A DNA stretch of 64,000 bases from Azovibrio restrictus DSM 23866 (GTDB taxonomy: Bacteria; Pseudomonadota; Gammaproteobacteria; Burkholderiales; Rhodocyclaceae), in assembly GCF_000429665.1 (NCBI RefSeq), contig NZ_AUCH01000006.1, positions 62,001 through 126,000 on the forward strand, given 5' to 3'. Below, in pieces: positions 27,603 through 36,249 of the stretch. The notes below the pieces were generated by a model, which worked only from the letters and a program-made list of their open reading frames with translations, was not told where the DNA came from and did no database searches. The position numbers and the translations under genes are program-made. Position 1 is the stretch's first letter, and the number at the start of each line of letters is the position of its first letter.

Positions 27603-29105
27603 ATGAACCAGCAATCCCTCATGGTCCAGGGCTGTACCTCCGATGCCGGGAAATCCACCCTGGTGGCGGCCCTGTGCCGCATCCTCAAGCGGCGCGGCAT
27701 CCGGGTGGCGCCCTTCAAGCCCCAGAACATGGCCCTCAATTCCGCCGTCACCGAAGACGGCGGCGAGATTGGCCGGGCCCAGGCCCTCCAGGCCCTGGCC
27801 GCCGGGCTGGCGCCCCATACGGATTTCAACCCGGTGCTGTTGAAGCCCACCACCGACCGGAAGGCCCAGGTGATCATCCAGGGCCAGGTGGCCGCCGACC
27901 TGAACGCCAGGGATTACCAGGCCTACAAGCCCCGGGCCATGGAGGCGGTGCTGGATTCCTGGGGGCGGCTGACCCAAGCCTACGAGATGGTGCTGGTGGA
28001 AGGGGCGGGCAGCCCGGCGGAAATCAACCTGCGCGCCCGGGACATCGCCAACATGGGCTTTGCCGAGGCGGTGGACTGCCCGGTGATCCTGGTGGCCGAC
28101 ATCGACCGGGGCGGGGTGTTCGCCCATCTGGTGGGCACCCTGGAGCTGCTCTCCCCCTCCGAGCAGGACCGGGTGGTGGGCTTCGTCATCAACCGTTTCC
28201 GGGGCGACATTTCCCTGCTCACCTCCGGCCTGGAGTGGCTGGAACAGCGCACCGGCAAGCCGGTGCTGGGGGTGCTGCCCTACCTGCACGGCCTGTTCCT
28301 GGATGCCGAGGACGCCATCGCCACGGACCAGGCGGACAAGGCGGGGGCGCGCCTGAAGGTGATCGCCCCGGCCTATCCGCGCACCTCCAACCACAACGAC
28401 CTGGACCCTTTGCGCCTGCATCCGGAAGTGGACTTCCAGTGGATAGGGCCGAACCAGGCGCCGCCCCCCGCCGACCTGGTGGTGCTGCCCGGCTCCAAGG
28501 CGGTGCGGGCCGACCTGGACTGGCTGCGCCAGCAGGGCTGGGAGAGCTACCTGCAACGGCACCTGCGCTACGGCGGCAAGGTGATCGGCCTGTGCGGCGG
28601 TTACCAGATGCTGGGCCAGCAGTTGCACGATCCCCTGGGCCTGGAAGGCCGGCCGGGCAGCACCCCGGGCCTGGGCTGGCTGGCGGTGGAAACCACCCTG
28701 GAGGCGGAAAAGCAGCTCAGGAACGTGAGCGGCCACCTGGCCCTGCCCGGGGCCGCACCCATGACGGGCTACGAAATCCACCTGGGGGTGAGCCGGGGCG
28801 AAGGGCTGGCCCGGCCCGTGGTGCACCTGGCCGGGGAACGGCCGGAAGGGGCCTGCTCTGCCGACGGGCGGGTGCTGGGCAGCTACTGCCATGGGCTCTT
28901 CGACCATCCGGAAGCCCTGGCGGCCCTGCTTGGCTGGGCCGGCCTGGAGGGGGCCGCCCGGGTGGATTTCGCCGCCCGCCGGGAAGCGGACCTGGAGCGG
29001 CTTGCTGATGCCGTGCAGCAGGCCCTGGACTGGCCGCGTCTGGCGGCGGCCCTGCCCGGAGCCCCGGGCTGGCCGGCCCTGGCGGCGGAGCCGCGGGAGG
29101 TTTAG
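27603..29105 (+). CDS. cobQ: Cobyric acid synthase
   Basis: 500 residues. It amidates four carboxylates of adenosylcobyrinic acid a,c-diamide, using glutamine and ATP. The N-terminal P-loop-like domain has [13 protein letters not shown] and KPQNMALNS. The C-terminal glutaminase domain has its Cys in [10 protein letters not shown] and His in SYCHGLF. It is divergent from cbiB with a 113-base gap (27490-27602), too short for a cobalamin riboswitch plus promoters. An upstream in-frame GTG at 27567 is the alternative start. Confidence 0.94.
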   Translation: MNQQSLMVQGCTSDAGKSTLVAALCRILKRRGIRVAPFKPQNMALNSAVTEDGGEIGRAQALQALAAGLAPHTDFNPVLLKPTTDRKAQVIIQGQVAADLNARDYQAYKPRAMEAVLDSWGRLTQAYEMVLVEGAGSPAEINLRARDIANMGFAEAVDCPVILVADIDRGGVFAHLVGTLELLSPSEQDRVVGFVINRFRGDISLLTSGLEWLEQRTGKPVLGVLPYLHGLFLDAEDAIATDQADKAGARLKVIAPAYPRTSNHNDLDPLRLHPEVDFQWIGPNQAPPPADLVVLPGSKAVRADLDWLRQQGWESYLQRHLRYGGKVIGLCGGYQMLGQQLHDPLGLEGRPGSTPGLGWLAVETTLEAEKQLRNVSGHLALPGAAPMTGYEIHLGVSRGEGLARPVVHLAGERPEGACSADGRVLGSYCHGLFDHPEALAALLGWAGLEGAARVDFAARREADLERLADAVQQALDWPRLAAALPGAPGWPALAAEPREV

Positions 29106-29166
29106 GGCATGGGCCTGGCGAAGCCGCTTCCCGCTGAGCTGGCGTACCCCGCGGGAGGCCGCGCCC

Positions 29167-29913
29167 ATGCCTGATTTTCCCCTGCCGCCCCCGGCCTTCA
29201 GCGGGCGCAGCCAGAGGGTGGTCCCGGGGGCGCCCTTCGACTGGCTGCGCCAGGGCTGGACCACCTTCGCGGTGGCGCCGGGCCCCTGGCTGGGGCTGGC
29301 GCTGCTGTTCCTGCTGCTGGAGCTGCTGCCCCTCCTGGTGTTCGGGTTTGCCTGGGGCCTGCCCCTGAGTCTGGCCGTCTTCCCCCTGCTGGCCGCCGGG
29401 CTGCTGGCGGGCTGCCGGCGCGCCAGCGAAACCGGCCGGCCGGCCTTCGCAGACCTGGGCGCCGGCTTGCGGGCCGGGCGCCAGGGGCTGTTGCAACTGG
29501 GGGGGCTGCATCTGGCGCTGCAACTCCCCTTGCATCTGCTGGTATTCTTCCTGCTCCGGCGGGGTCCGGGGCCGGGCCTGGGGGAGGCCGATCCCCTGAC
29601 GCCCCTGCTGGGCTGGAGCGTGGCCCTGGGGCTGGCCTACAGCCTGCTGCCCCTGATCAGCCTGGTGCTGACCTCCCTGTTCTCCCTGGCCCTGCCCCTG
29701 GTGCTGTTTCACCGCATGGCGTCGCTCCAGGCCCTGGCCGCGGCGGGGGTGGCAGGGTTGAAGAACTGGCTGCCCTGCCTGGTGCTGGGCCTGCTCCTGT
29801 CGATCATGGCCTTTCTGGCCACCTTGTTCCTGGGCCTGGGATTCCTGGTCCTGATTCCCGTCTGGGCCGGCGCCATGTACGCCGCCTACCGGGACATTTT
29901 CGTGAGTACCTAG
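29167..29913 (+). CDS. BPSS1780-family integral membrane protein, copy 1
   Basis: 248 residues with about six hydrophobic helices and an N-terminal WLRQGWTTFAVAPGPWLGLAL segment typical of the family. It is followed by a paralogue 41 bases later and then nadD. The family is widespread in betaproteobacteria but has no known function. The ATG at 29167 is the first that keeps the family N-terminus. Confidence 0.75.
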   Translation: MPDFPLPPPAFSGRSQRVVPGAPFDWLRQGWTTFAVAPGPWLGLALLFLLLELLPLLVFGFAWGLPLSLAVFPLLAAGLLAGCRRASETGRPAFADLGAGLRAGRQGLLQLGGLHLALQLPLHLLVFFLLRRGPGPGLGEADPLTPLLGWSVALGLAYSLLPLISLVLTSLFSLALPLVLFHRMASLQALAAAGVAGLKNWLPCLVLGLLLSIMAFLATLFLGLGFLVLIPVWAGAMYAAYRDIFVST

Positions 29914-29954
29914 ATGTCCGCTGCCGTTTCGTCTCGTCATTCCCGGGGGCTGCC

Positions 29955-30740
29955 ATGCAGGCCCTGAAGCTGCCGGCTGCCCGGGGCTGGCAATGGCTGG
30001 TCCTGGGCTATGCCCTGTTCCGCCGCCAGCCGGCCCTGATCGGGCTGATGGCCATGTCTTACTGGATGGTGCTCCTGGTCCTCAATGCCCTGCCCCTGAT
30101 CGGCCCCATCGCCGCGATCCTGCTCACCCCGGGGCTGTCCGCCGGGGTGATGAGCGCCTGCCGCCACCTGGACCGGGGCCTGCCGGTGACCATGAGCCTG
30201 TTCCTGCAGCCCCTGAAGGAAAATCCCCGCACCCAGGTGGGGCTGGGCGCCTTCTACCTGTGCTACACCGTGCTGGCCATGGCCCTGACCAACCTTGTCG
30301 ATGGGGGCGGCCTGTGGCAGGCCTTCGTCAGCGGCACCCCCCTGGACCGGCAGGCCCTGGAGGAGGGGCGCCTGTTCCAGGCCATCATGGCCCTGGCCCT
30401 GTTCATGCTGCCGGCCATCGTCGTCTATTGGTACGCCCCGGTCCTGGTGGCCTGGCACCGCCTGTCCCTGGTCAAGGCCCTGTTCTTCAGCCTGGTGGCC
30501 TGCCTGCGCAACTGGCCGGCCTTCCTGGTCTACGGCCTGGGGTTGCTGGGGGTCGGCATCCTGCTGCCGGGCCTGGTGGTGGGGCTGCTGGGGACGCTGT
30601 TTCCCGGCGCGGCCAGCTTCTTCACTTCCCTGGTCACCCTGCCCCTGCTGATGGTGCTGGCGCCCACCATGTTCGCCAGTTTCTACGTCAGCTACCGGGA
30701 AGTGTTCGTGATGCCCGAACACATCTCCGAACATGCCTGA
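29955..30740 (+). CDS. BPSS1780-family integral membrane protein, copy 2
   Basis: 261 residues. Similar layout to its upstream neighbour: GWQWLVLGYALFRRQPALIG at the start and about six membrane helices. The last residues, FASFYVSYREVFV, parallel the YAAYRDIFV ending of copy 1, so the pair arose by duplication. It overlaps the nadD start by eight bases, so it is translated together with a NAD enzyme. Function unknown. Confidence 0.8.
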   Translation: MQALKLPAARGWQWLVLGYALFRRQPALIGLMAMSYWMVLLVLNALPLIGPIAAILLTPGLSAGVMSACRHLDRGLPVTMSLFLQPLKENPRTQVGLGAFYLCYTVLAMALTNLVDGGGLWQAFVSGTPLDRQALEEGRLFQAIMALALFMLPAIVVYWYAPVLVAWHRLSLVKALFFSLVACLRNWPAFLVYGLGLLGVGILLPGLVVGLLGTLFPGAASFFTSLVTLPLLMVLAPTMFASFYVSYREVFVMPEHISEHA

Positions 30741-31401
30741 ACCCGGGCCCCTGGGCCTGTTCGGGGGCACCTTCGACCCGGTGCACCTGGGGCACCTGCG
30801 TCTGGCCGAGGAAGCCCGGGAAGCCCTGGGCCTGGCTTCGGTGCGCTGGATTCCCGCCGGCCAGCCGCCGCACCGGGGCGCGCCCCGGCTTTCGGGGGCC
30901 CACCGGCTGGCCATGGTGCGCCTGGCCGTGGCCGGCAATCCCGCTTTCCAGGTGGATGGGGCCGAGGTGGAATCCACCGGGCCCAGCTATACGGTGACCA
31001 CCCTGGAACGCCTGCGCCAGGAGCTGGGGCCCGAGCAGCCCCTGGTGCTGCTCCTGGGCGCCGATGCCTTTGCCGGCCTGCCCGGCTGGCACCGCTGGCA
31101 GGCGCTCCTCGGGCTGGCCCATCTGGTGGTGCTGCATCGGCCCGGCTACCCCCTTGCGAGCGAAGTCCTGGCGCCGGAACTGGGGCAGCTGCTGGCGGCG
31201 CGCCAGGCCGGGGACCCGGCCCGGCTGGCGGGGGCGCCGGCCGGCGCCATCCTGGCCCTGCCCATGACCCAGTTGGACATTTCCGCCACTCATATCCGCC
31301 AGCTCCTGGCCGCCGGGCGCAGCGCCCGTTATTTGCTGCCGCCAGCGGTTCTCGACTATATTGACCAACACCAACTTTACAGAAACAAATCAAATCCCTA
31401 A
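30733..31401 (+). CDS. nadD: Nicotinate-nucleotide adenylyltransferase
   Basis: 222 residues. It adenylates nicotinate mononucleotide in de novo and salvage NAD synthesis. The HxGH nucleotidyltransferase site is GLFGGTFDPVHLGHLR, and the second motif is in LDISATHIRQ near the C-terminus. It is the first of the conserved nadD-rsfS-rlmH-maf string. The stop overlaps the rsfS start by one base (TAATG). Confidence 0.95.
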   Translation: MPEPGPLGLFGGTFDPVHLGHLRLAEEAREALGLASVRWIPAGQPPHRGAPRLSGAHRLAMVRLAVAGNPAFQVDGAEVESTGPSYTVTTLERLRQELGPEQPLVLLLGADAFAGLPGWHRWQALLGLAHLVVLHRPGYPLASEVLAPELGQLLAARQAGDPARLAGAPAGAILALPMTQLDISATHIRQLLAAGRSARYLLPPAVLDYIDQHQLYRNKSNP

Positions 31402-31769
31402 TGGAACTGCGTAAATTACAGAAAGTCGTCGTGGAAGCCCTGGAAGACATCAAGGGCAAGGACATCGAAGTCATCAACACCACCAAACTCACCTCCCTGT
31501 TCGACCGCATCGTCATTGCCTGCGGCGATTCCAACCGCCAGGTCAAGGCCCTGGCCCGCAACGTCCAGGACAAGGTGCGTGAGGCCGGCGGCGAAGTCAT
31601 CTCCGTGGAAGGGGAGGAAGCTGGCGAATGGGTGCTGGTGGATCTGGGCGACATCGTGGTGCATGTGATGCAGCCCGCCGTGCGCAGCTACTACAACCTG
31701 GAAGAGCTGTGGCAGACCACGCCCACCCGGCGCCAGAAGGCCCTGGAAGGCGAACAGAACGCCGCATGA
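31401..31769 (+). CDS. rsfS: Ribosomal silencing factor RsfS
   Basis: 122 residues. It binds uL14 on the 50S subunit and blocks subunit joining in starvation. It has the family segments VEALEDIKGKDIEVINTT, IVIACGDSNRQVKAL and GEWVLVDLGDIVVHVM. The start codon overlaps the nadD stop and its stop overlaps the rlmH start (ATGA), so all three are coupled. Confidence 0.95.
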   Translation: MELRKLQKVVVEALEDIKGKDIEVINTTKLTSLFDRIVIACGDSNRQVKALARNVQDKVREAGGEVISVEGEEAGEWVLVDLGDIVVHVMQPAVRSYYNLEELWQTTPTRRQKALEGEQNAA

Positions 31770-32233
31770 AGCTCTCCATCGTGGCCGTGGGCCACAAACA
31801 GCCGGACTGGGTGCTGACCGGGTGCCAGGAATACCTGAAGCGCATGCCCCGGGAACTGCCCACCGGCGTCATTGAAGTCAAACCCGAACCCCGGGGCTCC
31901 AAGACCCGGGAGCAACTGCAGGCGGCCGAGAAGGGGCGCATCCTCCAGGCCGCCGGCGACAGCGTCCGGCTGGTGGCCCTGGATGAAAAGGGCAGCGATC
32001 TGAGCACCAAGAAGCTGGCCGAACGGCTGGAAGCCTGGATGCAGGATGGCCGTGACACGGTGCTGCTGATCGGCGGAGCCGATGGCCTGGATGCCGAACT
32101 GAAGCAGCGGGCCGACGAGATGATCCGTCTATCCAGCCTCACCCTGCCCCACGGCATGGCCCGGCTGCTCCTGTGCGAGCAGCTGTACCGGGCCGTGAGC
32201 CTCCTGAAGAACCATCCCTACCATCGTGAATAA
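31766..32233 (+). CDS. rlmH: 23S rRNA pseudouridine-1915 N3-methyltransferase
   Basis: 155 residues, the normal length. A SPOUT methyltransferase that acts on assembled 70S ribosomes. Motifs: MKLSIVAVG at the N-terminus, LLIGGADGLD as the knotted SAM site, and the conserved C-terminal EQLYRAVSLLKNHPYHRE. The start overlaps the rsfS stop. Confidence 0.96.
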   Translation: MKLSIVAVGHKQPDWVLTGCQEYLKRMPRELPTGVIEVKPEPRGSKTREQLQAAEKGRILQAAGDSVRLVALDEKGSDLSTKKLAERLEAWMQDGRDTVLLIGGADGLDAELKQRADEMIRLSSLTLPHGMARLLLCEQLYRAVSLLKNHPYHRE

Positions 32234-32239
32234 ACCGGC

Positions 32240-32866
32240 ATGAACCTGACCTCCGGCTTCCAGCGCATCTACCTGGCCTCCCGCAGCCCCCGGCGGCGGG
32301 AGCTGCTGACCCAGATCGGCGTCCATTTCGACACCCTGATCTTCCGCACCGGCAACCGGGCCGATCCGGAAACCGACGAAACACCCCTGCCCGGTGAGGC
32401 CGCCGAGGCTTACGTGCTGCGTCTGGCCCGGGCCAAGGCCGAGCACGGCCAGCGCCTGATCGGCTGGCGCAAGCTCATGACCCAGCCGGTGCTGGCCGCC
32501 GACACCACCCTGGAAGTGGATGGCCAGATCATCGGCAAACCCGCGGACCCGGTGGATGCGGCCGCCATCCTGAAGCGCCTGTCCGGGCGCAGCCACCGGG
32601 TGCTGACCGGGGTGGCCGTGGATTTCGAAGGCAGGGTGGAAACCGCCCTGAGCATTTCCGCAGTGCGCTTCCGGGAACTCAGCGAGGCCGAGATTCGTCT
32701 CTACGTGGCCAGCGGCGAGCCCATGGACAAGGCCGGCGCCTACGGCATCCAGGGTCGGGCCGGTCTGTTCATCGAGCACATCGCTGGCAGCTACAGCGGC
32801 ATCATGGGGTTGCCCCTATGCGAAACAGGCAACCTGCTCAAGGCCTTCGGTTACCCTTTTAACTGA
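32240..32866 (+). CDS. maf: Maf-family nucleoside triphosphate pyrophosphatase
   Basis: 208 residues. It hydrolyses dTTP/UTP and modified nucleotides (house-cleaning, YhdE-like). Motifs: LASRSPRRRELL near the N-terminus, AADTTLEVDG with the catalytic Asp, and GKAGAYGIQG near the C-terminus (seen here as DKAGAYGIQG). It follows rlmH by six bases. Confidence 0.93.
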   Translation: MNLTSGFQRIYLASRSPRRRELLTQIGVHFDTLIFRTGNRADPETDETPLPGEAAEAYVLRLARAKAEHGQRLIGWRKLMTQPVLAADTTLEVDGQIIGKPADPVDAAAILKRLSGRSHRVLTGVAVDFEGRVETALSISAVRFRELSEAEIRLYVASGEPMDKAGAYGIQGRAGLFIEHIAGSYSGIMGLPLCETGNLLKAFGYPFN

Positions 32867-32888
32867 CTCTTCTGCGAGGACGAGCCCC

Positions 32889-33329
32889 ATGGGCATGCTG
32901 GACTGGTTCAAACAGATTGCGGGCGGCCGGGAAGCCGCTCTTCCCGATGAAGAAGGCAGCGCCGAGCTGGCCGGGCTGGATTTCAAGACAGCCATCGATG
33001 CCCACATGAAATGGAAGGTCCGGCTCGAAGCCGTGATCGACGGGCGCAGCGAGGAAACGCTGGAAGTGGCGGTGGTGAGCTGTGACAACCGCTGCACCCT
33101 GGGCCAGTGGCTGGAAGGCGCCGGCCACGACACCTTCGGCGCCGATGCCGTGTTCGGCGAGCTGGTGGAACGGCACCGGGATTTCCACCGGGAAGCCGGC
33201 GCGGTCCTGGAACTGGCCCAGGCCGGCAACCGGGAAGCCGCGCTCAAGCTGTTGCGGGGCGACTATTACCGCAACTCGGAGCGGGTCAAGGTGCTCCTGG
33301 CCCGCCTGTACGCGGAGCATCAAACCTGA
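32889..33329 (+). CDS. Stand-alone CZB (chemoreceptor zinc-binding) domain protein
   Basis: 146 residues, essentially one CZB domain after a short lead. The 3His/1Cys zinc set is visible: His39 (IDAHMKW), Cys69 (NRCTLGQW), His96 and His100 (ERHRDFH). In other proteins CZB senses zinc or hypochlorous acid at the C-terminus of chemoreceptors and diguanylate cyclases. Here it has no fused output domain, so it may act on a partner. It is the last gene of the nadD-rsfS-rlmH-maf run and converges on trhP. Confidence 0.85.
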   Translation: MGMLDWFKQIAGGREAALPDEEGSAELAGLDFKTAIDAHMKWKVRLEAVIDGRSEETLEVAVVSCDNRCTLGQWLEGAGHDTFGADAVFGELVERHRDFHREAGAVLELAQAGNREAALKLLRGDYYRNSERVKVLLARLYAEHQT

Positions 33330-33357
33330 GGCTGCCTGCGGCCAGGCGGGGAGTGAC

Positions 33358-34686
33358 TCAGAACAGCCGCGCCAGGTAAGCCCCTTCCGCCTCGGCCGGC
33401 AGGGGCAGCCAGACCCGGTGGCCGCTGCCGGGGGCGGCTTCCACGGGCTGGCCTGCGGCGTTTTCCATCCGCTCTACCTGCACGAAGCGGTTGCCGGCGG
33501 GGTGCACGATTTCCAGCCGGTCGCCGGTTTCGAAGCGGTTCTTCACGGTCACTTCCATCAGTCCCCGTTCCGGGTCGAAGCGGCAGGCGTCGCCCACGTA
33601 CTGGCTGCGGCTGGATTCGGAATAGCCCTTCAGGTAGTTCTGGTATTCGGCATCGTGGTGGCGCTGGTAGAAGCCGTCCGTGTAGCCCCGGTTGGCCAGG
33701 CTTTCCAGTTCGGTGAGCAGGGCCGGGTTGAAGGGGCGGCCGGCGATGGCGTCGTCCATGGCGGCCCGGTAGCTCTGGCAGGTGCGGGCCACGTAGTAGG
33801 CGCTCTTGGTGCGGCCCTCGATCTTGAGGGAGTCGATGCCCATTTCCACCAGCTTGTGCACGTGCTCGATGGCGCGCAGGTCGCGGGAATTCATGATGTA
33901 GGTGCCGTGCTCGTCTTCCTCGATGGGCATCAGCTCCCCGGGCCGGTGCTTTTCTTCCAGTAGCCAGACCTTCTGTTCCGGCTTGGGTTTGAACAGTCCG
34001 GTGACGGCGTTTTCGGAAGGGGCAACCGTGGGCCGGGCCACGCCGGCCGCGTCTTCCTGGGCCTCGCTCACCTTGTAGTCCCAGCGGCAGGAGTTGGTGC
34101 AGCTGCCCTGGTTGGGGTCCCGGTGGTTGAAGTAGCCGGAGAGCAGGCAGCGGCCGGAATAGGCGATGCAGAGCGCCCCATGCACGAACACTTCCAGCTC
34201 CATGTCCGGGCATTGCTGGCGGATTTCCGCCACCTCGTCCAGGGAAAGTTCCCGGGACAGGATCACCCGGGACAGGCCCAGTTTCTTCCAGAATTTCACC
34301 GCTGCCCAGTTCACCGTGTTGGCCTGCACCGAGAGGTGGATGGGCATTTCCGGCCAGGCTTCGCGCACCATGTCGATCAGGCCCGGGTCGGCCATGATCA
34401 GGGCGTCGGGCTGCAGGGCCACCACATCGGCCATGTCCTTCAGGTAGGTGTGCAGCTTGGCGTTGTGGGGAAAGATGTTGCTCACCACGTAGAACTGCTT
34501 GCCGGCGGCGTGGGCCTCCTGGATGCCCAGGGCCAGGTTCTCCATGTGGCCGAATTCGTTGTTGCGCACCCTGAGGGAGTAGCGGGGCTGGCCGGCGTAG
34601 ACCGCATCGGCGCCGAAGGCGAAGGCGGTGCGCATCATGCTCAGGGAGCCGGCGGGGGCAAGGAGTTCAGGGCTGCGGGAGGGCAT
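33358..34686 (-). CDS. trhP: TrhP (YegQ)-type U32 tRNA hydroxylation protein
   Basis: 442 residues. The N-terminal U32 peptidase-like domain starts LLAPAGSLSMM. The conserved cysteine cluster lies in LCIAYSGRCLLSGYFNHRD and CTNSCRW, which probably binds an iron-sulfur cluster. Family members of this length (YegQ) take part in prephenate-dependent 5-hydroxyuridine formation at tRNA wobble U34. It is transcribed alone, divergent from rng with a 38-base gap. Confidence 0.88.
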   Translation of the reverse strand: MPSRSPELLAPAGSLSMMRTAFAFGADAVYAGQPRYSLRVRNNEFGHMENLALGIQEAHAAGKQFYVVSNIFPHNAKLHTYLKDMADVVALQPDALIMADPGLIDMVREAWPEMPIHLSVQANTVNWAAVKFWKKLGLSRVILSRELSLDEVAEIRQQCPDMELEVFVHGALCIAYSGRCLLSGYFNHRDPNQGSCTNSCRWDYKVSEAQEDAAGVARPTVAPSENAVTGLFKPKPEQKVWLLEEKHRPGELMPIEEDEHGTYIMNSRDLRAIEHVHKLVEMGIDSLKIEGRTKSAYYVARTCQSYRAAMDDAIAGRPFNPALLTELESLANRGYTDGFYQRHHDAEYQNYLKGYSESSRSQYVGDACRFDPERGLMEVTVKNRFETGDRLEIVHPAGNRFVQVERMENAAGQPVEAAPGSGHRVWLPLPAEAEGAYLARLF

Positions 34687-34724
34687 CGGTTAGAATCTTG
34701 AAAAAACGCGCATTTTACCTACCC

Positions 34725-36194
34725 ATGTCCGAAGATATCCTGATCAATTTCACGCCCCAGGAAACCCGGGTGGCCGTCCTGGCCCAGGGGGTTGTCCAGG
34801 AGCTGCACATCGAACGCACCACCAGCCGGGGGCTGGTGGGTAACGTGTATCTGGGCAAGGTGAGCCGCATCCTGCCCGGCATGCAGTCCGCCTTCATCGA
34901 CGTGGGGCTGGAACGCACGGCCTTCCTGCATGTGGCCGACATCTGGCAGCCCCGGGACCCCAATGCCGAGCACGGGCGGGAGGTGCACAAGCCCATCGAG
35001 AAGATCCTCTCGGAGGGCCAGAGCCTCCTGGTGCAGGTGATCAAGGACCCGATCGGCACCAAGGGGGCGCGCCTGTCCACCCAGATTTCCCTGGCCGGGC
35101 GGATGCTCGTGTATCTGCCCCAGGAAAAGCATATCGGCATTTCCCAGCGCATCGAGGACGAGGCGGAGCGGGAGTCCCTGCGGGCCCGGCTCACGGCCCT
35201 GGTGCCCGAGGACGAGCCGGGGGGCTTCATCGTGCGCACCATGGCGGAAAACGCCACGGACGCGGAGCTGGTCAATGACATCGCCTACCTGCGGAAGCTG
35301 TGGCGGGACATCCGCGACAAGGCCCGGGTCTCCGGCGCCCCCAGCCCCCTCTACCACGAGCTGCATCTGGCCCAGCGGGTGCTCCGGGATTTCGTCAATC
35401 CCGAGACCAGCCGCATCATCATCGACTCCCGGGAGAACTTCCAGCGCCTGCATGCTTTTGCCAGCGAGTACACGCCGGCGGTGACGCCGCTCCTGGACCA
35501 CTACATCGGCCAGCGCCCCCTGTTCGACCTGCACGGGGTGGAGGCGGAGATCGAGAAGGCCCTGGCCCGGCGGGTGGAGCTGAAATCCGGCGGCTACCTG
35601 ATCATCGACCAGACCGAGGCCATGACCACCATAGACGTGAATACCGGCGGCTTCGTGGGCGTGCGCAACTTCGACGACACCATCTTCAAGACCAACCTGG
35701 AAGCGGCTCAGACCATCGCCCGGCAGCTGCGCCTGCGGAACCTGGGCGGCATCATCATCGTGGACTTCATCGACATGGAGAATCCCGAGCATCGCCAGGC
35801 GGTCCTGTCCGAGTTCAACAAGGCCCTGGCCCGGGATCACACCCGCCTGACGGTGAATGGCTTCACCGCCCTGGGCCTGGTGGAAATGACCCGGAAGCGC
35901 ACCCGGGAATCCCTGGCCCACGTGCTGTGCGAACCTTGCCCCACCTGCGGCGGCCGGGGCGAGGTCAAGACCTCCCGCACCGTGGCCTACGAAATCCTCC
36001 GGGAACTGCTGCGCGAGGCGCGTCAGTTCGACGCCCGGGAATACCGGGTCCTGGCCAGCCCCCAGGTCATCGACCTGTTCCTGGACGAGGAATCCCAGTC
36101 CCTGGCCATGCTCTCCGACTTCATCGGCAAATCCATCTCGCTCCAGGCCGAGGCCAGCTACGCCCAGGAGCAGTACGACATCGTGCTGATGTGA
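34725..36194 (+). CDS. rng: Ribonuclease G
   Basis: 489 residues. An RNase E/G-family endoribonuclease that matures the 16S rRNA 5' end and degrades some mRNAs. The S1-like domain is near residue 40-120 (GNVYLGKVSRILPGMQSAFI), the catalytic Asp lies in FVDFIDMENPEH-like IIIVDFIDM, and the zinc-link is CEPCPTCGG. The ATG at 34725 fits family N-termini (MSEDILINF); an upstream in-frame TTG at 34698 is less likely. In many genomes it follows maf; here two genes separate them. Confidence 0.95.
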   Translation: MSEDILINFTPQETRVAVLAQGVVQELHIERTTSRGLVGNVYLGKVSRILPGMQSAFIDVGLERTAFLHVADIWQPRDPNAEHGREVHKPIEKILSEGQSLLVQVIKDPIGTKGARLSTQISLAGRMLVYLPQEKHIGISQRIEDEAERESLRARLTALVPEDEPGGFIVRTMAENATDAELVNDIAYLRKLWRDIRDKARVSGAPSPLYHELHLAQRVLRDFVNPETSRIIIDSRENFQRLHAFASEYTPAVTPLLDHYIGQRPLFDLHGVEAEIEKALARRVELKSGGYLIIDQTEAMTTIDVNTGGFVGVRNFDDTIFKTNLEAAQTIARQLRLRNLGGIIIVDFIDMENPEHRQAVLSEFNKALARDHTRLTVNGFTALGLVEMTRKRTRESLAHVLCEPCPTCGGRGEVKTSRTVAYEILRELLREARQFDAREYRVLASPQVIDLFLDEESQSLAMLSDFIGKSISLQAEASYAQEQYDIVLM

Positions 36195-36249
36195 GCCTTC
36201 CGGCTCCCGGCAGCTCCTGCACCCTAGCCTGACACCTTAGCCCTGATCC

